Positions 1 to 6,658 of a stretch of DNA of 64,000 nucleotides are shown piece by piece. The stretch is taken from the NCBI GenBank assembly GCA_049323455.1, contig JBMONF010000038.1, forward strand, positions 1 through 64,000, in the 5' to 3' direction. The position numbers and the translations under genes were made by a program. The notes beneath the pieces are model-generated. The model saw only the letters and a program-made list of their open reading frames with translations, was not told where the DNA came from and did not search any database. This DNA comes from Hypericibacter sp049323455. GTDB taxonomy: Bacteria > Pseudomonadota > Alphaproteobacteria > Dongiales > Dongiaceae. Within the stretch, counting starts at the first letter, position 1, and the number at the start of each line of letters is the position of its first letter.

Positions 1-43
1 GCGGTGCTTGCCACCAGAGGGTTTACGGTCACCGGCCCGCGAC

Positions 44-73
44 TGCCGGAGCGGCGGCGCCGCCGCTCCGGCA
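44..73. repeat. perfect 30-bp palindrome
   Basis: The 15 bases from 44 are the exact reverse complement of the 15 bases ending at 73, with no spacer. As RNA it would form a very GC-rich hairpin. It may end transcription of a gene lying left of the window, but no T-run follows it (the next bases are AAATCAACTC), so a classical intrinsic terminator is not demonstrated. Confidence 0.6.
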
Positions 74-120
74 AATCAACTCTGATTCGCTGCTCCCCGC
101 CACTCATCCCTTCAGATACA

Positions 121-180
121 AGGGTTGCGGAGGGTTGGCGCGGCCGAAGGCCGAGCCTACCCGAAGCTGGGAGAGGGGGA
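121..180 (+). repeat. partial copy of the ~100-bp CCCTCACCC/GGGTGAGGG intergenic repeat
   Basis: The stretch shares its right half with full copies at 40478-40575 and 61384-61481: a GAGGGTTGGCG-like segment, then CCGAGCCT-(A/T)-CCCGAAGCTGGG and a G-rich end. The left hairpin arm of the family is missing, so this is a truncated member. It lies just upstream of the DUF924 gene. No coding potential was seen in 1-215 apart from this repeat and the palindrome at 44-73. Confidence 0.6.
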
Positions 181-215
181 GGTCTTCCGAGGGCATCTGA
201 ACTCCCTCGCATGTC

Positions 216-785
216 ATGAACCCCGACGACCTTCTGGATTTCTGGCTCTCCGAGCGCGCGCGGCCGCTCTGGTTCGAGAAGAACGCGGCCTTCGACGAGG
301 AGATCCGCCGGCGCTTCGGCGGTTGGATCGAGGCCGGCGCTGAAGGACGGCTCGCCGCTTGGGAGCACATGCCCGACAGCGCGCTCGCCCTCGTGGTGCT
401 GCTCGACCAGTTCCCCCGCAACATCTTTCGCGGCAGCCCGCGCGCCTTCATGCAGGACGCGGCCGCGCGCGCCGTGGCCGATCGCGCCATCCAGCGCGGC
501 CACGACCGGGCCGTGGCTCTCGCTCACCGCTTCTTCTTCTATCTGCCCTACGAGCATAGCGAGAGCCTCGAAGAGCAGCGCAGATCGGTGGCGCTGTTCC
601 GGCGCTGGGTGGAAGCGCACGAAGGGCCGGCGCGCGCGCAAGCCGAGGACCAGTTCCGCTACGTGCTGCGCCACCAGGAGATCATCGAGCGGTTCGGCCG
701 TTTCCCTCACCGCAACGCGATTCTCGGCCGCGCCAGCAGCCCGGAGGAGCTGGCCTTTCTCGCCGAGCCCATGTCCTCGTTCTGA
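216..785 (+). CDS. DUF924 family protein
   Basis: A 189-residue soluble protein that matches the DUF924 family in length and in motifs. The N-terminus reads DLLDFWLSERARPLWFEKNAAFDEEIRRRF, here seen as DLLDFW and FWLSE...WFEK, followed by VLLDQFPRNIFR near residues 60-75 and a C-terminal segment RYVLRHQEIIERFGRFPHRN around residues 145-165. These helical motifs are the family signature. The family is widespread in Proteobacteria and its biochemical role is not established. No signal peptide or membrane segment is present. The start is the ATG at 216; another ATG lies 5 bases upstream in a different frame. It has no obvious operon partner. Confidence 0.85.
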   Translation: MNPDDLLDFWLSERARPLWFEKNAAFDEEIRRRFGGWIEAGAEGRLAAWEHMPDSALALVVLLDQFPRNIFRGSPRAFMQDAAARAVADRAIQRGHDRAVALAHRFFFYLPYEHSESLEEQRRSVALFRRWVEAHEGPARAQAEDQFRYVLRHQEIIERFGRFPHRNAILGRASSPEELAFLAEPMSSF

Positions 786-1099
786 AAAGTCCCTATTTCG
801 AGGAATGCCGTCTTGATCCGGGCTCGGCATGAGCCAGCCCGAGGTCATCTGCTCGATATCTTCCATCCATAACCGCGCCGCCGGCGCGACAATCAGGATC
901 GGATCGCGCCGTGCCGCTGCCGGGCCAATCCGTGCCACCGAACCGCTGGACGAGCGACCAAGACGCTATCGAATCGAAACTCCGATCGGGCATGACGGCA
1001 GCAATACCGGTCGGTTCCCGCCGCGGGGTTGGCCAAGCCGTCAGGTTCGGTTTATATGCTTCCCCAAACTCGAGTTCTCGTTCGCAAGGATCCAACTTC

Positions 1100-2254
1100 A
1101 TGCGCAGGATCATCCTGATCGGCGTCCTGCTGGCCGCAGCCGCCGTGGCGGGCGGTTATTGGTGGATGAGCCGCCAGGGCGGCGCGCCCGGCGGCGATCA
1201 GACCCACGGCGAGCACGCGGCCGGCGGCGAGCCGGGCGCCGCTGGAGGCGGCTTCGCTCTGCCGGTCGAGGCAGCTCCGGTCGAGGTCAGCCGTATCGAG
1301 CTGACGATCCCTGCGGTCGGGAGCCTGCGCTCCAACGAATCGGTCGTGATCGCGCCCGAGATCGCGGGGCGGCTGGCCGAGGTCCTGGTCGCGGAAGGCG
1401 ACAAGGTCTCCGCCGGCACGACCGTTGCGCGGCTCGACCAGTCGGTCTATCGCGCCCAGCTGCAGCAGGCTCAGGCCAATCTCGAACTGTCTCGGGCCGA
1501 TGTGGAGCGTTACCAGAAGATGCGCGCCGGCGAGGTCGCCAGCGAGCAGACGATGCAGCGTGCCGAAGCGGCGCTGCGCACCAACCTGGCCGACATCGCG
1601 GTGGCCCAGGCCAATCTCGCCAAGACGGAGCTCAAGGCGCCGTTCGACGGCGTGCTGGGCCTGAGGCGCGTCAGCGTCGGCGACTATCTCGATGCCGGCG
1701 ACGCCATCATCAACCTCGAGCAGGTCGATCCGCTCAAGGTCGATTTCCGCGTACCTGAGGTCTATTTCACCACCGTCAAGATCGGGCAGATCATCAACAT
1801 CACGGTCGATGCCCTGCCGGGCGAGACGTTCCGAGGCACGATCTACGCGATCGATCCGCTGATCGATGCCGCCGGGCGCTCGATCGTACTGCGTGCGCGC
1901 GTGCCCAATCCGGACGACAAGCTGCGCCCGGGCCTCTTCGCGCGCGTCTCGCTGGTCTATGCCGTGCACGACCAGGCGCTGCTGATCCCCGAGCAGGCGG
2001 TCGTGCCCTTCGGCAACCAGAAGTTCGTGTTCCGCGTCGTCGACGGCAAAGCGGCGCAGACCGCCGTCGAGCTCGGCGAATATGTCGCCGGCAAGGTCGA
2101 GGTCTTGAAGGGCCTCGCTGCCGGCGACATCGTCGTAACGGCGGGCCAGCTCAAGATCGCCAACGGCATGCCGGTCAATCCGATCGCGCCAGGCGGGGCC
2201 GGCGGCGCCGAGACCGGCGCGAGCGAGGCCGCCGCTCCCGCGGGCGGCGGCTGA
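1100..2254 (+). CDS. RND efflux periplasmic adaptor subunit (membrane fusion protein)
   Basis: A 384-residue HlyD/AcrA-type adaptor that would bridge the inner-membrane RND pump at 2626-5763 to an outer-membrane channel. The start is placed at ATG 1100, preceded by AAGGAT, because it gives a clean N-terminal membrane anchor (MRRIILIGVLLAAAAVAGG) followed by a Gly-rich linker. From about residue 70 come a lipoyl half-motif, an alpha-helical hairpin rich in Gln/Ala (roughly 106-165, QLQQAQANLELSRADVERY), the second lipoyl half (KAPFDGVLGLRRVSVGDYL), a beta-barrel domain, and a membrane-proximal domain. There is no lipobox Cys, so it is membrane-anchored rather than a lipoprotein. A reading frame open further upstream to 911 has no coding character. 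Substrate cannot be told from sequence. Confidence 0.92.
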   Translation: MRRIILIGVLLAAAAVAGGYWWMSRQGGAPGGDQTHGEHAAGGEPGAAGGGFALPVEAAPVEVSRIELTIPAVGSLRSNESVVIAPEIAGRLAEVLVAEGDKVSAGTTVARLDQSVYRAQLQQAQANLELSRADVERYQKMRAGEVASEQTMQRAEAALRTNLADIAVAQANLAKTELKAPFDGVLGLRRVSVGDYLDAGDAIINLEQVDPLKVDFRVPEVYFTTVKIGQIINITVDALPGETFRGTIYAIDPLIDAAGRSIVLRARVPNPDDKLRPGLFARVSLVYAVHDQALLIPEQAVVPFGNQKFVFRVVDGKAAQTAVELGEYVAGKVEVLKGLAAGDIVVTAGQLKIANGMPVNPIAPGGAGGAETGASEAAAPAGGG

Positions 2255-2310
2255 GCCTGTCAGAGCGTCTGGAGCAGATCGTGAGACGCGGCATCCGCAC
2301 CCCCTCCCCC

Positions 2311-2512
2311 TACCCCCTCCCGCGAGGCAGGGGTATCGCATGTGACGCCCTCATCCTTCGAGACGGCCGCTTCGCGGCCTCCTCAGGACGAGGGGGTCTC
2401 ACGAAATCTCGCGGATTTCCTCACGCCTCGCGGAGGGCCGAAGGCCCGTCTCGAAGGGCGAGGAAATCCGCTCCGCAGCCACATGCGATTGCCCTGCCGC
2501 GAGGGGAGGGGG
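2311..2512. repeat. C-rich/G-rich host palindrome split by a 169-bp element
   Basis: The arms CCCCCTCCC (from 2313) and GGGAGGGGG (ending near 2512) would form one hairpin with a GCGA-type loop if the 169-bp element at 2328-2496 were removed. The eight bases CCGCGAGG occur on both sides of the element (2320-2327 and 2497-2504), as expected for a duplicated target. The whole gap 2255-2625 between the adaptor and pump genes consists of this nested structure and the small palindrome that follows it. Confidence 0.65.
2328..2496 (+). mobile_element. 169-bp MITE-like element, copy A
   Basis: All 169 bases are identical to the reverse complement of 32410-32578. The ends form imperfect terminal inverted repeats: CAGGGGTATCGCATGTG on the left against CAGGGCAATCGCATGTG read from the right, 15 of 17 matching. 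Inside are two palindromic units: one around 2350-2392 (CCTCATCCTTCGAGACGG opposing CCTCCTCAGGACGAGG) and one around 2414-2468 (GGATTTCCTCACGCC opposing GGGCGAGGAAATCC). Flanking direct repeats are 4-8 bp depending on where the boundary is drawn. There is no internal gene, so it is non-autonomous. The element lies between the adaptor and pump genes, where its hairpins could affect their relative expression. Confidence 0.75.
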
Positions 2513-2525
2513 TCAGCTTCTTTCT

Positions 2526-2582
2526 TTATCCCTCTCCCCTTGCGGGAGAGGGAGGCGAGCGAAGCGGGCGGGCGAGGGGTTT
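2526..2582. repeat. CCCTCTCCCC...GGGAGAGGG palindrome
   Basis: A short intergenic hairpin in which CCCTCTCCCC is opposed to GGGAGAGGG across a TTGC loop, followed by a GC-rich tail with GCGAGCGAAGCGGGCGGGCGAGG. This hairpin class recurs in the window near 40488 and 61445. It ends about 40 bases before the pump start codon. Confidence 0.6.
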
Positions 2583-2625
2583 GTTTCCAGCATTGCCGAA
2601 ATTGTTCTAGCCGCGGCCGCCGCCC

Positions 2626-5600
2626 ATGCGCATTTCCGACATCTGCATCAAGCGACCGGTCTTCGCGACCGTGCTCTCGATCGTGCTGACGCTGATCGGG
2701 CTCGTCTCCTATTCGCGCCTGACGGTGCGCGAATATCCCAACATCGACGAGCCGGTGGTCACGGTGGAGACCACCTATCGCGGCGCCTCGGCCGAGATCG
2801 TCGAGAGCCAGGTCACCAAGATCATCGAGAACTCGCTCTCCGGCATCGAGGGCATCGAGTACGTCACCTCGATCAGCCGCTCGGAGCAGAGCCAGATCAC
2901 CGCCCGCTTCCGCATCGACCGCGACGTGGACGCCGCCGCCAACGACGTGCGCGACCGCGTGGCGCGCGTGCGCGGCGACCTGCCGGACGACATCGACGAG
3001 CCGGTCGTCTCCAAGGTCGAGGCCGACGCCGAGCCGATCCTCTACCTGGCCTTCTCCTCCGACCGCCATTCCGACCTCGAGATCACCGACTTCGCCGACC
3101 GCGTGGTGCAGGACCGGCTGCAGACGCTGCCGGGCGTGGCCGACGTGCCGATCTATGGCGAGCGGCGCTACGCCATGCGCATCTGGCTCGACCGCGACCG
3201 GCTCGCCGCCTACGGCCTCACCACGCAGGACGTGGAAGCGGCGCTGATCGCCCAGAACGCCGAGATCCCGGCCGGCCGCATCGAAGGCAGCCGGCGCGAG
3301 TTCACCGTGGTGTCGCAGACCGACCTCAGGACGCCCGAGGAGTTCGGCAACATCATCCTCAAGAACGCCGAGGGATATCTGGTGCGCATGCGCGACGTGG
3401 CCCGGGTCGAGATCGGCCCCGCCGACGACCGCGTCATCGCCCGCTTCCAGGGCAAGAGCGCGGTGGCGCTGGGCGTGGTCAAGCAGTCGGTCGCCAACCC
3501 GCTCGAAGTGTCGAAGGCGGTGCGCGCCGCCATCCCCGAGATCGAGGCCCAGCTCCCGCCCGGCATGAAGATCGACATGGCTTACGATTCCGCCATCTTC
3601 ATCGACCGCTCGATCGAGGCCGTGTACGAGACCATCGCCGAGGCGGTGGCCCTGGTGGTGGGCGTGATCTTCCTGTTCCTGCGCTCGCTCCGGGCCACGC
3701 TGGTGCCGCTCGTCACCATCCCGGTGTCGCTCGTCGGCGCCTTCGCCCTCATGTTCCTGTTCGGCTTCTCGATCAACACGCTGACCCTGCTCGCCTTCGT
3801 GCTGGCGATCGGGCTCGTGGTCGACGACGCCATCGTGGTGCTCGAGAACATCTTCCGCCACATCGAGGCCGGCATGAGGCCGCTCGACGCGGCCCTCAAA
3901 GGCATGCGCGAGATCGGCTTCGCGGTCGTGGCCATGACCTTGACGCTCGCCGCCGTGTTCGCGCCGCTCGCCTTCACCACCGGGCGCACCGGGCGGCTCT
4001 TCGTCGAGTTCGCGCTCACGCTCGCCGGTGCGGTGCTGATCTCGGGCTTCGTGGCGCTCACCCTCTCGCCCATGATGTGCGGGCGCATGCTGAAGCACGC
4101 CGAGCGCCACGGCTGGGTCTACAACGCGATCGAGTCGGTGCTGAACGGCGTCACCAACGGCTATCGCCGCCTCTTGGGCGGCCTGCTGCGCTTGCGCATC
4201 CTCGTGGTGCTGGTCTTCCTTCTCGTCGCCGCCGGCGGCGTCTTCGCCTTCCGCCTGCTGCCCTCGGAGCTGGCGCCTTACGAGGATCGCGGCTCGATCC
4301 TCGCCATCATGATCGGGCCCGAGGGCGCCACCGCCGCCTATACCGACCGCTATATCCGCATGGTGGAGCAGCTCTGGGACACGGTGCCGGAGAAGGAGGC
4401 CTACTTCACCGTGGCGGGCTTCCCGGTGGTGAACCAGGGCATCGGCTTCATGAGCTTCAAGGACTGGTCTGAGCGCTCGCGCTCGGCCTTCGCGATCGTG
4501 CAGAGCCTGGCCGGGCCCATGTTCGCCAATCCCGGCCTGCTCGCCTTCCCGATCATGTTCCCGCCCTTGGGCCAGGAGTTCGACCAGACCCCGGTGCAGT
4601 TCGTGGTCGAGACCACCGGCTCTTACGAGGAGCTGCAACAGCTCGTCGACCAGATCATGGCCGAGGCGGCCAAGAATCCGGGCCTCACCAACCTCGACAC
4701 CGACCTCAAGCTCAACAAGCCCGAGCTCAGGATCGAGGTCGACCGCGACAAGGCGGCCGATCTCGGCATCTCGGTCGAGACCATCGGCCGCACGCTGGAG
4801 ACGCTCTTGGGCAGCCGCCAGGTCACGCGCTTCAAGCTCGAGGGCGAGCAGTACGACGTGATCTTGCGCATGGAGGAGCAGGAACGCCGGCGCCCCGGCG
4901 ACATCGGGGCCATCTATGTGCGCGGCCGCTCGGGCGAGATGATCCCGCTCGCGAACCTGGTCAAGGTGAACGAGACGGTGGCGCCGCGCGAGCTCAACCA
5001 CTTCAACAAGCTGCGCGCCGCGCGCATCACCGCCAGCATCGCTCCCGGCTACAGCCTGGGCCAGGCGCTCGACTTCCTGCGCCAGACCGTCGCGCGCGTG
5101 GCCACCACCCCGGTCTCGATCGACTATGCCGGCCAGTCGCGCGAGTTCCTGCAGGCCTCGAGCAGCCTTTATGTGGTGTTCGCGCTGGCGCTGATCTTCA
5201 TCTATCTGGTGCTGGCCGCGCAGTTCGAGAGCTTCGCCGACCCCTTCATCATCATGCTGACGGTGCCGACCGCCATGACGGGCGCGCTGGCGGCCCTGGT
5301 CTTGACCCATGGCTCGCTCAACGTCTACAGCCAGATCGGCCTGGTCACGCTGGTGGGACTCATCACCAAGCACGGCATCCTGATCGTCGAGTTCGCCAAC
5401 CAGCTCCGCGCGCGCGGCCGCGGGAAATTCGAGGCCGTGATCGAGGCCGCCACCTTGCGCCTGCGCCCCATCCTGATGACCACCGGCGCCATGGTGCTGG
5501 GCGCGATCCCGCTGGCCGTTGCCAGCGGCGCCGGCGCCGAGAGCCGGCACCAGATCGGCTGGGTCATCGTCGGCGGCATGACCTTGGGCACGCTGCTCAC

Positions 5601-5763
5601 ACTCTTCGTCGTGCCGGTCGCCTACACGCTGCTGGCGCCGAAGAAAATGCCGGACGCGGTGATCGAGGCGGCCCGCCTCCACGACGAAGCCGACGCGGCC
5701 GAAGCCGCGGCACGGGCGGCGGAAGAGGGCGCCGCCGCGCACAAGCCGGCGCCGGCGGAATAA
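2626..5763 (+). CDS. RND efflux pump permease (HAE1/AcrB-like)
   Basis: A 1045-residue proton-driven efflux permease, the usual length for the AcrB/MexF type. It starts with the family opening MRISDICIKRPVFATVLS, a first membrane helix, then a large periplasmic loop. The proton-relay aspartates are visible in GLVVDDAIVVLENI (about residues 395-408) and the matching lysine in GLITKHGILIVEFAN (about 908-922). The second half repeats the fold, and the tail is Ala-rich and cytoplasmic. It should form an inner-membrane trimer working with the adaptor encoded 371 bases upstream. No outer-membrane TolC-like gene or regulator is adjacent, so the channel must be encoded elsewhere. Very long antisense frames over this gene are GC-driven shadows. 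Confidence 0.95.
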   Translation: MRISDICIKRPVFATVLSIVLTLIGLVSYSRLTVREYPNIDEPVVTVETTYRGASAEIVESQVTKIIENSLSGIEGIEYVTSISRSEQSQITARFRIDRDVDAAANDVRDRVARVRGDLPDDIDEPVVSKVEADAEPILYLAFSSDRHSDLEITDFADRVVQDRLQTLPGVADVPIYGERRYAMRIWLDRDRLAAYGLTTQDVEAALIAQNAEIPAGRIEGSRREFTVVSQTDLRTPEEFGNIILKNAEGYLVRMRDVARVEIGPADDRVIARFQGKSAVALGVVKQSVANPLEVSKAVRAAIPEIEAQLPPGMKIDMAYDSAIFIDRSIEAVYETIAEAVALVVGVIFLFLRSLRATLVPLVTIPVSLVGAFALMFLFGFSINTLTLLAFVLAIGLVVDDAIVVLENIFRHIEAGMRPLDAALKGMREIGFAVVAMTLTLAAVFAPLAFTTGRTGRLFVEFALTLAGAVLISGFVALTLSPMMCGRMLKHAERHGWVYNAIESVLNGVTNGYRRLLGGLLRLRILVVLVFLLVAAGGVFAFRLLPSELAPYEDRGSILAIMIGPEGATAAYTDRYIRMVEQLWDTVPEKEAYFTVAGFPVVNQGIGFMSFKDWSERSRSAFAIVQSLAGPMFANPGLLAFPIMFPPLGQEFDQTPVQFVVETTGSYEELQQLVDQIMAEAAKNPGLTNLDTDLKLNKPELRIEVDRDKAADLGISVETIGRTLETLLGSRQVTRFKLEGEQYDVILRMEEQERRRPGDIGAIYVRGRSGEMIPLANLVKVNETVAPRELNHFNKLRAARITASIAPGYSLGQALDFLRQTVARVATTPVSIDYAGQSREFLQASSSLYVVFALALIFIYLVLAAQFESFADPFIIMLTVPTAMTGALAALVLTHGSLNVYSQIGLVTLVGLITKHGILIVEFANQLRARGRGKFEAVIEAATLRLRPILMTTGAMVLGAIPLAVASGAGAESRHQIGWVIVGGMTLGTLLTLFVVPVAYTLLAPKKMPDAVIEAARLHDEADAAEAAARAAEEGAAAHKPAPAE

Positions 5764-5787
5764 CGCTCGGGCATGCCGTAAGTTTGG

Positions 5788-6053
5788 ATCGTCGCCCCGG
5801 CGAAAGCGGGGACCCAGGGGCAAGTGACGTGCGGTGGCCCCTGGGCCCCGGCTTTCGAGCTTGTGAAGAAATGCTGGATTGACAGTGTGCGTGGCTCGAG
5901 ACGGCCGCTGACGCGGCCTCCTCAGCATGAGGAATAGTCTTTGTGCCATGAAGACTTAACCTCATCCTGAGGAGCGTCCCGTCAGGGACGCGTCTCGAAG
6001 GACGCACGGCGCTGATGCAATTCCCTCACAGGCTCTTTCGCCGGGGCGACGAT
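5788..6053. repeat. palindromic intergenic repeat with 19-bp perfect inverted ends, interrupted
   Basis: The ends ATCGTCGCCCCGGCGAAAG (5788-5806) and CTTTCGCCGGGGCGACGAT (6035-6053) are exact inverted repeats. Inner arms CCCAGGGGC and GCCCCTGGG form a second stem at about 5812-5848. Related but uninterrupted copies lie at 51171-51250 and, more diverged, at 48943-49023. Here the right arm is split by a 177-bp insertion (5858-6034). This structure accounts for nearly all of the gap 5764-6091 between the pump gene and the DUF1203 gene; no gene was seen in it. Confidence 0.75.
5858..6034. mobile_element. 177-bp MITE-like element with 6-bp target duplication
   Basis: The sequence CTTTCG occurs immediately before (5852-5857) and after (6035-6040) the element, and removing the element plus one copy restores an unbroken palindrome. 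The ends are imperfect inverted repeats: AGCTTGTGAAGAAATGC on the left, and AGCCTGTGAGGGAATTGC read from the right. The interior carries an inverted pair of REP-like units (around 5892-5930 and 5962-6005) containing CCTCATCCTGAGGAG and CTCGAGACGG/CGTCTCGAAGG motifs, as in the 169-bp element. The inner end motif AGGG-N-AAT-N-GCAT is shared with that element, so the two look related. No coding capacity. Confidence 0.65.
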
Positions 6054-6091
6054 AAAGTCGGTGTCCGTCCGGTCGGCGCCGAACCGCCGGC

Positions 6092-6556
6092 TCATGCCCG
6101 CGAGACGCGCGCCGCGTAGCAGCCGGGCTTGGCGAAGTGGACGTGCAGGTAGTCGGCGCGCGTCTCGGCGAAGAGGCGCTCGATGGCGCCTTCGAGCTCG
6201 CGCCCGTCCACGAGATCGGCGCCGACCATCATGCCGTCGCGGTCGTAGGCGCGCACCGACAGCATGCGCCGGCGAAGCTGCTCCGGAACCTCGTTGACGG
6301 CGTCGTAGGTCGCCTCGCCTTCGCGAACATAGATCGCGAAGCTCGCGCGATAGGGCGAGGCCACGGCGTGATGTTCGTAGTGCACGAGCAGGAGCTCGTC
6401 GCCGGGCTCGGCATCGGTAAGGCTGACGCGGCAGGGATAGCTCGAGGGCGCGTCGGCGGTCACGCGGGTCGCGTGGCGCCGAGCCAATTCTTCTTCGGAC
6501 AAGGTGAAGAGCTGGACGAACTCGGCGGCCGGCAGGCCGGTGATGCGAAAGTTCAT
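6092..6556 (-). CDS. DUF1203 domain-containing protein
   Basis: A 154-residue soluble protein matching the DUF1203 family in size and landmarks. It opens with MNFRITGLPAAEFVQLF, has YPCRVSLTDAEPGDELLLVHYEHH around residues 40-63 with SPYRASFAIYVRE just after, and ends in a YLHVHFAKPGCYAARV segment. The family is common in Proteobacteria and is functionally uncharacterised. It contains no signal peptide and no recognisable catalytic motif. Its upstream neighbour on the same strand is the exported protease whose stop lies about 100 bases away, so cotranscription is possible but not shown. Confidence 0.85.
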   Translation of the reverse strand: MNFRITGLPAAEFVQLFTLSEEELARRHATRVTADAPSSYPCRVSLTDAEPGDELLLVHYEHHAVASPYRASFAIYVREGEATYDAVNEVPEQLRRRMLSVRAYDRDGMMVGADLVDGRELEGAIERLFAETRADYLHVHFAKPGCYAARVSRA

Positions 6557-6658
6557 GGGGCGCTCCTCGGAGACGGCGGATCGAACCCCAGAGTGGACGC
6601 TCGCGCCCGGGCCGGCACTCCGAATCTTGCGCCCCGGCCAGCGGCAGAGCTGACGCCC

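Noticed and set aside
911..1099. N-terminal extension of the RND adaptor
   Set aside because: It would bury the membrane anchor 63 residues inside the protein; ATG 1100 has a ribosome site and gives a normal N-terminus.
2383..5949. 1188-residue minus-strand frame antisense to the RND pump
   Set aside because: The protein is rich in Arg, His, Asp and Gly with no family resemblance. It mirrors codon-position GC bias of the true pump gene and runs through an intergenic repeat.
5858..6034. CRISPR-like array from repeated hairpins
   Set aside because: Units are inverted, not direct, with no regular spacers and no cas genes in the window.
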